A DNA stretch of 22,756 nucleotides from DASXBA01 sp046729895 (GTDB taxonomy: Bacteria; Actinomycetota; Thermoleophilia; Solirubrobacterales; Thermoleophilaceae), in NCBI GenBank assembly GCA_046729895.1, contig JBKPHP010000138.1:1-22756 (forward strand), read 5' to 3'. Of this stretch, positions 1 to 7,817 are shown piece by piece (position 1 is the stretch's first letter; each line of letters begins with the position of its first letter). Below the pieces are notes generated by a model. That model did no database searches and was not told the origin of the DNA. It worked only from the letters and a program-made list of their open reading frames with translations. The position numbers and the translations under genes are program-made.

Positions 1-469
1 GGCCGACGATCGAGATGAGCTCCTTCGCGGTCTCGGAGTCGAGCTGAACGCCCTCCTCGCGTGCCCGCTCCACCGTCCACTTGGGTAGTTGCCAGGGCTT
101 GGGCGCCGAGTACTCGCGGGTCTCCCCGCCCGCGGCCTCGACGGCGGAGGCGAGCGGCCCCGGCGGCTTGCCGCGAGCGATCAGGACCAACACGGTGTCC
201 GGCGGCAGCGCGGCTAGTGCGGACTGCATCGGCTCCAACTGCTTCCAGGCCTGTACCTGGTCTACGAGCAGGTACCGGGTCCCCGCATCGAAGCTGAGCG
301 TGGCTAGCGCCACCGCCACCTCGCCGGGGTCGCTCGCGGCGGCATCGAAGGTCTCGAGCCCGCCCGGGCCGCGCGCCTCCTCGGCGCGCCGCCGGACACG
401 CGCGCGCCAGGAGTCGATCTTGGCGTCGTCGTCGCCTGAGACGAGGTAGGCGGGCTTGAGGTCGGCCAC
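1..469 (-). CDS. holA: DNA polymerase III subunit delta, N-terminal part (cut by window edge)
   Basis: Delta subunit of the clamp loader, which opens the beta sliding clamp during replication. The translation from GTG at 469 begins MADLKPAYLVSGDDDAKID, the usual actinobacterial HolA opening, where the protein folds as a degenerate AAA+ module. About 156 residues are visible before the frame leaves the window at base 1, so the AAA+ lid and clamp-loader collar domains are missing. The GTG lies 9 bases after the comEC stop, as the third gene of comEA-comEC-holA, a very common order. A TAGACT hexamer at 476-481 formed by the comEC stop region lies 6 bases upstream and may give holA its own leaderless promoter. 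Identity is well supported by sequence style and synteny. Confidence 0.9.
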   Translation of the reverse strand, partial: MADLKPAYLVSGDDDAKIDSWRARVRRRAEEARGPGGLETFDAAASDPGEVAVALATLSFDAGTRYLLVDQVQAWKQLEPMQSALAALPPDTVLVLIARGKPPGPLASAVEAAGGETREYSAPKPWQLPKWTVERAREEGVQLDSETAKELISIVG

Positions 470-475
470 GGGGCC

Positions 476-481
476 AGTCTA
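476..481 (-). promoter_or_regulatory. Candidate -10 box (TAGACT) for holA
   Basis: TAGACT read on the minus strand, containing the comEC stop codon TAG, ends 6 bases before the holA GTG. The same hexamer at the same kind of distance recurs at other gene starts in the window. No convincing -35 box was seen. The role is inferred. Confidence 0.5.
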
Positions 482-2821
482 GGGGTGGCGATCGACGCTC
501 ACCCGGAGGCCGTGATCGACCGTGAGGGTCACGGTCCCATTGCGGTCGGTCCGGTAGGCGACCACTCGCGCGCGGCGAAGCGCCGCCAGGGTGGAAGCGG
601 CCGGGTGCCCGTAGAGATTGCTCGCTCCGACCTCGATCGCCGCCAGCTCCGGGCGCAGGCGCCTGAGCAGGCCGGGGAGACCCGGGTCTGCGCTGCCGTG
701 GTGGGGGACCTTCATGGCCTCCACGTGGGGCAGGTCGAGGGATGCCAGCGCGTCGCTCTCGGCGTCGGCAGAGAGGAAGAGGTCGAAGCTGCCCGAGCTC
801 ACGATTGCGACCACCGCCCTCTCGTTCGGGTCGTCCGGGGGCGGCCCGGGTGGCCGGGGGGGCGGCGAGAGCACGCTAATACGCAGGCCGCCGGCGCGCA
901 GCTCCAGCGGAGCGCTCGCGGGAACCCGCCGCACACCGCGACGGTCGGCTGCCCTCTCGACGGCACGGAAGGTCGGGTCGCGGGTGCCGTCTCCGCCATC
1001 AAGCAGCGCGCCGACCGGAAACTGCTCGAGCACCTCCCGTAGGCCGCCGTGATGGTCGCGGGACTGGTGCGTGGCGACCACCGCCGCCAGCCGGCGCACC
1101 CCCGCCCGTCGTAGGAGCCGCGCGACGCCGCCCTCCGGTGGGCCGCCGTCGAACAACACCGCGGTGCCGTCCGGATGCTGGATCAGCGTCGCGTCGCCCT
1201 GGCCGACGTCGAGGAAGCGCACCGTGAGGGCGCGCGGTGCCGCCGCGGGCCCGAGCAGCCGCACGAGGGCGAGCGCGACCAGGAGGCCCGCGGCGGCGAG
1301 AACGGCGCGGCGCCTGCGGGCGGGCGCACGCCGCCAGCGCGCGGCGAGCTCGATGGCCGGGTCCCGGGTCCGGCGGGCCACCAGGACGACCGCGCCGCCA
1401 ACGAGGCCGAGCGCGCCGTAGGCCGCGGCGAGGACGATTCCCGAGCCGGCCGGAACGCCAACGCTCGCGCCGGGCAGGGCGGCGAAGCGCTCGGCCAACA
1501 GCCCGAGATAGGCGATGAAAGGCCGAGCCGCGAGGCCCAGCACGCCGGCTAGCTTCCCTGTCCCCGCGATCCCCAGCGCCGCCTTGACCATTCCGAGCCA
1601 CATGGCCGGCGCCACCGCCGGCAGGGCGAGGAGGTTGGCCGGCAGGGCGGCGATCGAGACCGCGCCGAAGTGATATGCGAGCAGCGGCGCGGTCGAAAGC
1701 GTGGCGGCCACCGTCAGGGCCGTTCCATCCGCGAGTGCGCGGCCGGCCGGCACGTTCTGCACCGCCGGCAGGAGTAGGCGGCGCAGGCGGCCTCCGGCCA
1801 CCAAGATTCCCACCAACGCCGCGAACGACAGCTGCCAGCCGGGGTCGGCCGCGGCCCTCGGATTGACGGCGAGCGTGATAGCCGCGGCGAGCAGCAGCAC
1901 GTACGAGCGCGAGGTCGGGCGGGCCGCCGCCGTGGCGACCACCGCGGCCGCACCCATCCCAGCGGCCCGCTGGAGCGATGGTCCGGCGCCTGCGACCGGT
2001 ACGTACAGCCCGATGAGCGCGAGCAGCGCCCACGCTCTTGCGCCACTCCCCAGGCCGGCCGCCGCGAGCGCCGGCAGCGCCAGTACCACGAGGAGCATCA
2101 CGTTCTGGCCGCTGACGGCCAATAGGTGTGCCAGCCCCGCCCTGCGCCAATCGAGGCGGACGGCCCGCCCGACGGCCTCGTCCTGGCCCAGCACCATCCC
2201 GCGCAGGACCGCGGCGTCGCTCGACCCCAGTCCCGCCGCGACGCCCGACTCCGCCCGCCGGCGAACCACATCCAGCGCGCCGCGCGGGCCGTGCCGACGC
2301 CGACCTGTGGTCCGTGCGCTCTCGACCTCCAGCTCGCCGGCGACGCCGCGGCTCCGCATGTAGGCCGGATAGCCGCCGTGTCCGCGCAGTCGCCGAAAGC
2401 TCCCCCGGACCGACAGGACCGAACCCGGCTCCGGCGGCGAGGCGACCAGCCACCGGGGCAACCTCCCGAGCAGGCGCGCCCCGCGGGCCGGGCCGCCCTG
2501 CAGCTCCAGCTCGAGGGACGACCCGAACCGCCCGGGCCGCGCCCGCTCCAGCGCCACGACCTCGCCGCGGATCTGCTCGCCCACGCGGAGGCGCGCGCCC
2601 GGGCGGTCGATCGACGCGAGCCGCGCCTGTCCCAGCGCGAGACCGCCGAGCACCAGGCCGGCGGCCAGAAGAGCCGGGCCGGGCCGCCGCGTCGCGAGGC
2701 CGAGCGCGCCGAAGCTCACCATGGCGGCGGCGCCCACGAGTCTCGGCGCGGGGGAGCACGCCAGTCCCGCTGCGAGCGCCCCCATGGCCAAGTGCCATGG
2801 GTGCGCCGCGACTCGCCTCAC
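479..2821 (-). CDS. comEC: ComEC/Rec2-type competence DNA channel protein
   Basis: Inner-membrane channel carrying single-stranded DNA into the cytoplasm during natural transformation. Start chosen at GTG 2821, whose GTGA overlaps the comEA stop; the frame stays open upstream to about 3370 but only as a shadow of comEA. The product is 780 residues, normal for the full-length family. The N-terminus has hydrophobic segments and an OB-fold-like DUF4131 region. The central competence domain carries HLLAVSGQNV at residues 232-241. The C-terminus is a metallo-beta-lactamase-like domain (FLDVGQGDATLI, then THQSRDHHGG at 584-593, later MKVPHHGS). The zinc-type motif reads H585-x-S-x-D589-H590, whereas many ComEC proteins have H-x-D-x-D-H. 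Translational coupling with comEA is likely. Confidence 0.93.
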   Translation of the reverse strand: MRRVAAHPWHLAMGALAAGLACSPAPRLVGAAAMVSFGALGLATRRPGPALLAAGLVLGGLALGQARLASIDRPGARLRVGEQIRGEVVALERARPGRFGSSLELELQGGPARGARLLGRLPRWLVASPPEPGSVLSVRGSFRRLRGHGGYPAYMRSRGVAGELEVESARTTGRRRHGPRGALDVVRRRAESGVAAGLGSSDAAVLRGMVLGQDEAVGRAVRLDWRRAGLAHLLAVSGQNVMLLVVLALPALAAAGLGSGARAWALLALIGLYVPVAGAGPSLQRAAGMGAAAVVATAAARPTSRSYVLLLAAAITLAVNPRAAADPGWQLSFAALVGILVAGGRLRRLLLPAVQNVPAGRALADGTALTVAATLSTAPLLAYHFGAVSIAALPANLLALPAVAPAMWLGMVKAALGIAGTGKLAGVLGLAARPFIAYLGLLAERFAALPGASVGVPAGSGIVLAAAYGALGLVGGAVVLVARRTRDPAIELAARWRRAPARRRRAVLAAAGLLVALALVRLLGPAAAPRALTVRFLDVGQGDATLIQHPDGTAVLFDGGPPEGGVARLLRRAGVRRLAAVVATHQSRDHHGGLREVLEQFPVGALLDGGDGTRDPTFRAVERAADRRGVRRVPASAPLELRAGGLRISVLSPPPRPPGPPPDDPNERAVVAIVSSGSFDLFLSADAESDALASLDLPHVEAMKVPHHGSADPGLPGLLRRLRPELAAIEVGASNLYGHPAASTLAALRRARVVAYRTDRNGTVTLTVDHGLRVSVDRHP

Positions 2822-3405
2822 GGCCCGAGCGAGTCCTTGAGCGCCACGAAGCGCTTGTCGCCAATTCCCTCCACCTCCTTCAGCTCGTCGATCGAGCGGA
2901 AGCCGCCGTGCTCCTCCCGGTACTCGACGATTCGCTTCGCGAGGGTCGGCCCGATCCCGTCCAGCCCGTCGAGTTGCTCGACCGTCGCCGTGGCGAGGCT
3001 CGGCCTCGCGCCGCTTGTACCCGCCTCCCCGCCCGCGGAGCTTGTGGGCTGGGTCGCCCCCTGGCGCGGAACGAGCACCTGCTGGCCGTCCTGCACCCGC
3101 ATCGCCAGGTTCACCGCCGAGAGGTCGGCCCCCCGGCGGGCGCCGCCCGCGCGCTCGATCGCGGCTGCGATCCGCGAACCGGCGGGCACTCTGTACAGGC
3201 CCGGGCGCCCCACCTTGCCCGCCACGTGAACGAACACGGAGCGCCCCGAGGGCCCCGATCGGGTCGCCTCCCCACGCGAAACACTCACCGGCGCACCCCC
3301 GCCCCGGCCACCAGGCGGAGCGAGCAGCTTCCAGGCCAGGAAGAGGAGCACCGCGCCCGCGGCGACCCACGCGGCGATCTGCGTCCGGGAGTGTTCTGCA
3401 GGCAT
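2818..3405 (-). CDS. comEA: ComEA-type DNA-binding competence protein
   Basis: Membrane-anchored double-stranded DNA receptor of the competence pseudopilus system, passing DNA to ComEC. From ATG 3405 the protein has 195 residues. An N-in transmembrane helix spans residues 9-28. A soluble ligand-binding beta-grasp (SLBB) domain follows at about 56-114 (VFVHVAGKVGRPGLYRVPAG). After a low-complexity linker there are two helix-hairpin-helix motifs at about 138-192, with GIGPTLAKRI and GIGDKRF. This is the standard ComEA layout. The frame extends upstream to 3447 with an Arg-rich stretch, but ATG 3405 gives the usual short cytoplasmic N-terminus. The stop overlaps the comEC GTG by 3 bases. No comEB is present. 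Confidence 0.93.
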   Translation of the reverse strand: MPAEHSRTQIAAWVAAGAVLLFLAWKLLAPPGGRGGGAPVSVSRGEATRSGPSGRSVFVHVAGKVGRPGLYRVPAGSRIAAAIERAGGARRGADLSAVNLAMRVQDGQQVLVPRQGATQPTSSAGGEAGTSGARPSLATATVEQLDGLDGIGPTLAKRIVEYREEHGGFRSIDELKEVEGIGDKRFVALKDSLGP

Positions 3406-3472
3406 GGCGCCGAAGCTACGGCGCCGCGCGCGACGGCGGGCACGCAAGCGTGAAAGGGTCGCTACGAAAGAG

Positions 3473-3751
3473 CTATCGGACCTCGAACCCCGACAGGCCC
3501 TCCGGCTCCTCCTCGCTCTCCTCCACGCGCCCGACCTCGGCGCCGCGGGGACCCTCGCGGACGAACTCGACCATCGACCGGACCGCGTCGGGGTCGCCCT
3601 CGAACACCGCCTCTACCGCCCCATCCGGGCGGTTGCTCACCCAGCCCGCCACGCCGCGCGAGGAGGCCCGCCGCCGCGTCGTGTCCCGGAAGAAGACGCC
3701 CTGCACGCGTCCGTGTACGACTATCCGGCGCCTGACCTTCTGCTCGGTCAT
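3473..3751 (-). CDS. acyP: Acylphosphatase
   Basis: Small cytosolic enzyme that hydrolyses acyl phosphates such as carbamoyl phosphate and 1,3-bisphosphoglycerate. The product has 92 residues, the normal family length. The signature GRVQGVFFRDTTRR supplies the phosphate-binding Arg22, and GWVSNRPDGAVEAVFEG supplies catalytic Asn40. The start ATG 3751 is preceded by a good Shine-Dalgarno (AGGGAGG 6 bases upstream), in contrast with many starts in this window that have none. The frame stays open upstream into the divergent gene region, but only this start fits the family. It is divergent from the DDAH-like gene at 3801. The link to carbamoyl chemistry next door is only suggestive. Confidence 0.92.
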   Translation of the reverse strand: MTEQKVRRRIVVHGRVQGVFFRDTTRRRASSRGVAGWVSNRPDGAVEAVFEGDPDAVRSMVEFVREGPRGAEVGRVEESEEEPEGLSGFEVR

Positions 3752-3800
3752 AACGGTCCTCCCTGGCAGACTCCCGTGACGTCCGGATCCGAAACCTGAC

Positions 3801-4682
3801 ATGACGACCGAGCGCGTCGAGCCCGCCTGGGGCGTCGACTCGGAGTACGGGCGCCTGCTCGACGTCCTGCTGTGCCCGCCCGACAACTTCCGCTGGCTTC
3901 CAACCAGCGCCATCTCGCGGGCCACGCTCGAGAGCGGCCGCGTCTTCGACCGGGGGGAGGCGCGCCGGCAGCACGCCGAGATGGTCTCCGCCTACGAGGA
4001 CGCGGGCGTACGGGTGCACCTCCTGGAGCCGGATCCCGCGCTCCCGTATCAGGTCTTCACGCGGGACTCCAGCATCATGACGCCGGCTGGCGCCGTCGTC
4101 ACGCAGCTCCACCAGTGGTGGCGGCGGGGGGAGTACGCCCCGGTGATCCGCTTCTACCAGGAGTCAGGGATTCCGATCCACGCCATGGTCACCGCCGCCG
4201 CCTTCGAGGGCGGCGACTTCGTGGTTGTACAGCCGGGCGTCGCCGCGATCGGCGACGGCGAGGAGCGGACCCAGGAGCCGGCCGCCCGCCAGGTTGCAGG
4301 GTGGCTCGAGGCCGGCGGCTGGGAGCTGCGGATCGAGCGCATTCCGCCGCACTACGTGCACCTGGACGTGCTGATGTGCATGCTCGGCGAGCGCCTCGCG
4401 GCGGTGTGCGTGGACGCGGTGTCCTCCTCGCTTCTCCGCTGGCTACGAGAAAAGGACATCGAGATCGTTCCGGTGTCGATGGACGACGCCTTCGGCCTGG
4501 GCGTGAACGGCGTCTGCCTCGGCGGCGACCGAGTCCTCTCGACCGCGGCGTCGACGGAGCTCAACGAGCGCCTGCGCGCGCTGGGTATCACGGTGCTCGA
4601 CCCCGACCTGTCCTCCTTCACCCTCGGCGGCGGCGGAGCCCACTGCCTGATGCAGGCCCTCAGGCGCGAGCGCGTGGCCTGA
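3801..4682 (+). CDS. Dimethylarginine dimethylaminohydrolase / arginine deiminase-type guanidine hydrolase
   Basis: Member of the amidinotransferase/DDAH/arginine deiminase superfamily, which hydrolyses the guanidinium carbon of arginine or methylated arginines to give citrulline. The product has 293 residues. Visible hallmarks are FTRDS at 86-90, FEGGD at 135-139, catalytic His187 in HYVHLD, and nucleophile Cys282 in GGGGAHC close to the C-terminus. These are the expected positions for the five-bladed propeller fold. Whether the substrate is arginine, dimethylarginine or another guanidino compound cannot be read from the sequence. Its stop overlaps the ATG of the carbamoylase by one base (TGATG), so the two are almost certainly co-translated. 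It is divergent from acylphosphatase. Family assignment is confident; substrate is open. Confidence 0.85.
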   Translation: MTTERVEPAWGVDSEYGRLLDVLLCPPDNFRWLPTSAISRATLESGRVFDRGEARRQHAEMVSAYEDAGVRVHLLEPDPALPYQVFTRDSSIMTPAGAVVTQLHQWWRRGEYAPVIRFYQESGIPIHAMVTAAAFEGGDFVVVQPGVAAIGDGEERTQEPAARQVAGWLEAGGWELRIERIPPHYVHLDVLMCMLGERLAAVCVDAVSSSLLRWLREKDIEIVPVSMDDAFGLGVNGVCLGGDRVLSTAASTELNERLRALGITVLDPDLSSFTLGGGGAHCLMQALRRERVA

Positions 4683-5887
4683 TGCGCGACGTCGACCCGC
4701 GGCGCGTGATCGCCGACCTGCGGGAGCTAGACCGCCTGACGGGCGGGCCCGGCGGTGCCAGGCGGGTGTGCTGGACGGAGCCATGGGAGGGCGCGCGCGG
4801 CTTCCTGCGCGGGCGGCTCGACGAGATCCAGGGGGTCCAGATCGAGCTCGACGAGGCGGGCAACCTGTGGGCGGCCCTGCCGGGCCAGAGCGAGGAGGGC
4901 GTGGCCCTCGGATCCCATCTCGATTCGGTGCCGGCCGGCGGCTGGCTGGACGGCGCGCTGGGCGTGATGACCGCCCTCGAGGTGCTGCGGGCGTGCGAGG
5001 GGACGGCGCCGGCGCGCAGCCCGATGCTTGTCGACTGGGCGGACGAGGAAGGCTCCCGCTTCGGGCGCAGCCTGTTCGGAAGCTCGGCGGTGGCGGGAAC
5101 TCTCGACATCGAGCAGGCTCGCGGCCTCCGCGACGCGGACGGACGCGCCCTATCCGTGGTGCTCGCGGAGCACGGCGTGGAGCTGGATCGGGTGCTGGAC
5201 GCCCAGGCCCGTCGTGCCCCGCTGAGGGCGTATCTCGAGCTGCACATCGAGCAGGGCCCGGTGCTCGAGCGCGAAGGGATCTCCGTGGCCGCCGTGAGCG
5301 GCACGTTCGGGGTCGAGCGCCATAGCTTCGCCTTCCAGGGGCAGAGCTCGCACGCCGGCACGACGCCCATGGAGCTGCGCCGCGACGCCGGGCTCGCCGC
5401 CGCGCGCACCGCCCTGGCGGTCGACCGGATCGCCCGCGACCACGACGGCATCGGAACGGCCGGCGCCCTCCGGCTCGAGCCCGGCATTCCCACGGCCGTG
5501 CCCGGCCACGCCGAGTTGCTGGTCGACCTCCGGCACGCCGAGGCCGGCCGGCTCGCGGCGATGCTCGACGAGACGCGCGGGGCCGCGCAGAGCGCCGCCG
5601 CCGACAGCGGCTGCCGAGTCTCCGAGACCCCCGTCTGGAGGATCGACCCGATCCCCTTCGACGAGCGCCTCGTCGCCGCGTCGGGCCAGGCGCGCGTGCT
5701 TGCGAGCGGCGCCCTGCACGACGCCGCGGAGATGGCCCGGCACGTGCCCACGGCCATGCTCTTCACCCCCTCCGGCGGCGGCCTCAGCCACACACCGGGC
5801 GAGGACACTCCGGAGGCCGACCTCGAGACCGCCATCCACGCCTTCGGCCGGCTGGCGGCGCGGGTCATTGGCGGAGAGCTCCCGTGA
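4682..5887 (+). CDS. M20-family N-carbamoyl-amino-acid hydrolase / allantoate amidohydrolase-like enzyme
   Basis: Zinc or manganese amidohydrolase that removes a carbamoyl group from ureido compounds (N-carbamoyl amino acids, beta-ureidopropionate or allantoate). The product has 401 residues, close to the family norm. Metal-ligand motifs are in order: GSHLDSVP (His79), GWLDGALGV (Asp90), DEEGSRF (Glu122/123), ELHIEQGPVLE (His188) and GGGLSHTPGED (His370). The dimerisation-lid motif SSHAGTTPM is at 222-230. The ATG at 4682 overlaps the upstream gene's stop. The 3' end overlaps the convergent decarboxylase by 23 bases. Pairing with a guanidine hydrolase suggests the two act in sequence on a guanidino/ureido substrate; this is inference. 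The reading frame stays open far upstream but only as a shadow. Confidence 0.87.
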   Translation: MRDVDPRRVIADLRELDRLTGGPGGARRVCWTEPWEGARGFLRGRLDEIQGVQIELDEAGNLWAALPGQSEEGVALGSHLDSVPAGGWLDGALGVMTALEVLRACEGTAPARSPMLVDWADEEGSRFGRSLFGSSAVAGTLDIEQARGLRDADGRALSVVLAEHGVELDRVLDAQARRAPLRAYLELHIEQGPVLEREGISVAAVSGTFGVERHSFAFQGQSSHAGTTPMELRRDAGLAAARTALAVDRIARDHDGIGTAGALRLEPGIPTAVPGHAELLVDLRHAEAGRLAAMLDETRGAAQSAAADSGCRVSETPVWRIDPIPFDERLVAASGQARVLASGALHDAAEMARHVPTAMLFTPSGGGLSHTPGEDTPEADLETAIHAFGRLAARVIGGELP

Positions 5888-7328
5888 CCCTCACCGTACG
5901 GAGGCGGCGATCGCTCGCCCCTCGGAGGCTGCCGCCGAGGTCCAGGGTGCGCCGGATGTAGTGGATCGTCTGGGCGGTCAGCCGCTCGCCCGGGAGCACA
6001 TTGGGGATTCCGGGCGGGTAGGCGGCGAGCGACTCGGCCGCCACGCGTCCGCCGGCCTCGTCGGCAGGCACCACTTCCTGCGGCCCGAAGAACGCCTCGC
6101 GCGGCGTCATCGCCACCTCGCCCCAGGGCGGCGGGGGAGCGAAGCTGACGGCCGTAGGCTCCGCCGCCGGTAGCCCTTCGACCGCGTGACGGAGCGCGGC
6201 CAGCAGACGGTCGGCCCCCTCCTCGCCCACGCCGAAGACCGCGACCATCACGTTCTCTCCCGCAAGCTCGAGGTTGACGTCGTCGAGATCGCGCACCCGG
6301 CGCGCCAGCTCGTAGCCGCTGTGGCCGGTGCCGCGCACGTCGATCGCGAGCCGCAGCGGGTCGTAGCCGTGGACGCCGGGCGCTCCGGCGAGGCGCTCGT
6401 CGAGCACGTCGAGACCGTGGATGCCGCGGACCGCTTCCCGGGCCTCGGCGATCGTGGCGATCGTCTCCCCTAGGAGCGTCTCGCCGTCGACTGCCGCCCG
6501 CCGCCGCGCGGCGTCGAGGGAGCCGCTGAGCAGCGCGCTCGGGCTGGTCGACTCGACGAGCGTGACGCAGCGGTCCACCACCTCCTCGTCGATCAGCCCG
6601 TCCTGGCCGAGGTGGACGATCGCCGACTGGGTCAGGCTGCCGACGATCTTGTGCACGCTCGAGATGACGAGATCCGCACCGAGGGCCAGGGCGTGCTCGG
6701 GAAGCGCGTCATGGAACGCGAGATGCGCGCCCCAGGCCTCGTCGACGACGAGAGGGACGCCCCGTGCATGCGCCACCTCAGCGAGGCCGGCCACATTCGC
6801 GACGGCTCCGAAGTAGGTAGGCGAGACGACGATGGCCCCCACGGCGCCCGGGCGCTCCCTCAGCGCGTCGTCCAGCGTCTCCGGAGTGAGGCAGTGAGCG
6901 ATCCGCAGCTCCGGATCGAGCTCGGGCGCCGCGAAATGAGGCCGGAGCCCGGACAGGATCAATGCATCGATGGTGCTCGAGTGGGCGTTGCGCTGTACGA
7001 CGATCTCGGCGCCCGAGTGGGCCAGCGCCAGCAGCGCCACGTGGTTGCCCTGCGAGGCGCCGTTGATCAGGAACCAGCTCCGCCGCGCGCCCCACGCCTC
7101 GGCAGCCAGGGCTTGGGCGCGCTGGAACGGTGTCGGCTCGCTACCCACGTCGATCCCCTCCAAGAGGGCGGGGATGTCAAGCGCGAGCGCCCGCTGCCCC
7201 ACCGCCTCGGCGAGTCCCGGGTCGGCCCCCGGCCCGCCCTTGTGGCCGGGGACGTGAAAGCGCCCGGGGGCGCGCTCCGCGTACCCCCGCAGGGCGTCGA
7301 GATAGGGGGTCTCGCACTGGTTCGCCAG
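5865..7328 (-). CDS. Orn/Lys/Arg decarboxylase-type PLP enzyme (start codon uncertain)
   Basis: PLP-dependent fold-type I decarboxylase of the SpeA/ornithine-lysine-arginine family, producing agmatine, cadaverine or putrescine. From a putative CTG at 7328 it has 487 residues. Family N-terminus NQCETPYLDALRGYAERAPG and the FHVPGHKGG loop (PGHKGG at 27-32) are encoded. His116 (RNAHSS), Asp196 (VVDEAWGAH) and the Schiff-base Lys227 (SSVHKIVGSLTQS) are present. No ATG, GTG or TTG lies between the in-frame TAG at 7341-7343 and the PGHKGG motif. The first canonical start is GTG 7202, which would delete that motif. CTG initiation, or another explanation, is therefore needed. Its TAG-proximal upstream neighbour is the LOG-family gene in the same frame; the gene is convergent with the carbamoylase. 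Confidence 0.85.
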   Translation of the reverse strand: MANQCETPYLDALRGYAERAPGRFHVPGHKGGPGADPGLAEAVGQRALALDIPALLEGIDVGSEPTPFQRAQALAAEAWGARRSWFLINGASQGNHVALLALAHSGAEIVVQRNAHSSTIDALILSGLRPHFAAPELDPELRIAHCLTPETLDDALRERPGAVGAIVVSPTYFGAVANVAGLAEVAHARGVPLVVDEAWGAHLAFHDALPEHALALGADLVISSVHKIVGSLTQSAIVHLGQDGLIDEEVVDRCVTLVESTSPSALLSGSLDAARRRAAVDGETLLGETIATIAEAREAVRGIHGLDVLDERLAGAPGVHGYDPLRLAIDVRGTGHSGYELARRVRDLDDVNLELAGENVMVAVFGVGEEGADRLLAALRHAVEGLPAAEPTAVSFAPPPPWGEVAMTPREAFFGPQEVVPADEAGGRVAAESLAAYPPGIPNVLPGERLTAQTIHYIRRTLDLGGSLRGASDRRLRTVRVTGALRQ

Positions 7329-7337
7329 GGCGGAGCG

Positions 7338-7343
7338 AGTCTA
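7338..7343 (-). promoter_or_regulatory. Candidate -10 box (TAGACT) before the decarboxylase
   Basis: TAGACT on the minus strand contains the stop codon of the LOG-family gene and ends 9 bases before the putative CTG start. This copies the arrangement at comEC/holA. It would allow the decarboxylase to be transcribed independently. Inferred from hexamer and spacing only. Confidence 0.4.
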
Positions 7344-7781
7344 CGGAAGGGCGCTGTCCACGGCCCGCTCCGCGGTCTCGGTCGCCTCCACCCCGTCGAT
7401 TTCCCAGCTTCGGAGGCCGATCACCCGCTTGCCTCCCTTCAGGGCGAGCGCGATCTCCGACAGGGTGCCGTAGGCGCCGCCGATCGCGATCAGGACGTCC
7501 GCGGCACGAACCACCAGCGCGTTGCGCGCCTCGCCGAGCCCGGTTGGCAGGGCCACGTCGACGAACCGATTGGCGGCGCCGCGGTCCAGACCGGGAAGGA
7601 TCCCGACGGTCGTCCCTCCGGCCTCCTTGGCGCCGCGGCAGGCGGCCGCCATCACCCCGCCGAGCCCGCCGCAGACGACCACCGCTTGGCGCCGGGCGAG
7701 CTCCGCGCCCACCCGCTCCGCCGCCGCGATGTCGTCGGGCTCCGCCTCGCCGGGGCCGACGACGGCGACGTAGCTGGTCAT
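7341..7781 (-). CDS. LOG-family Rossmann-fold protein (TIGR00725-like)
   Basis: Small nucleotide-binding protein of the LOG/lysine-decarboxylase-like family; some members release free base from nucleoside 5'-monophosphates. The product has 146 residues. GGLGGVMAAACRGAKEAGG starts at residue 38, and the signature loop reads IGGAYGTLSE at about 100-109, where classical LOG proteins have PGGxGTxxE. The missing Pro and inserted residues fit the shorter TIGR00725-type branch, whose function is not settled. ATG 7781 lies 6 bases after a TACAGT box. It is divergent from the amine oxidase and directly upstream of, and in frame with, the decarboxylase. A role in polyamine metabolism is not shown; older 'lysine decarboxylase' labels for this family are misleading. 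Confidence 0.82.
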   Translation of the reverse strand: MTSYVAVVGPGEAEPDDIAAAERVGAELARRQAVVVCGGLGGVMAAACRGAKEAGGTTVGILPGLDRGAANRFVDVALPTGLGEARNALVVRAADVLIAIGGAYGTLSEIALALKGGKRVIGLRSWEIDGVEATETAERAVDSALP

Positions 7782-7787
7782 GAGCGG

Positions 7788-7793
7788 ACTGTA
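7788..7793 (-). promoter_or_regulatory. Candidate -10 box (TACAGT) for the LOG-family gene
   Basis: TACAGT on the minus strand ends 6 bases before ATG 7781, leaving no room for a Shine-Dalgarno and fitting a leaderless mRNA. It lies immediately beside the plus-strand box at 7795-7800. Confidence 0.5.
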
Positions 7794-7794
7794 T

Positions 7795-7800
7795 TAGGGT
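7795..7800 (+). promoter_or_regulatory. Candidate -10 box (TAGGGT) for the amine oxidase
   Basis: TAGGGT on the plus strand ends 17 bases before ATG 7818, allowing a 5' leader of about 10 bases. It is separated by one base from the opposing TACAGT, so the two promoters would be back to back. Hexamer match only. Confidence 0.35.
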
Positions 7801-7817
7801 CAGCGCGACGCTCGCGG

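Noticed and set aside
2822..3370. N-terminal extension of comEC in the same frame
   Set aside because: It lies wholly over comEA, is Arg/Gly-rich shadow sequence, and GTG 2821 overlapping the comEA stop gives the normal family N-terminus.
2126..3453. Long plus-strand frames antisense to comEC/comEA
   Set aside because: Low-complexity Pro/Arg/Ala translations mirroring real genes; no family features.
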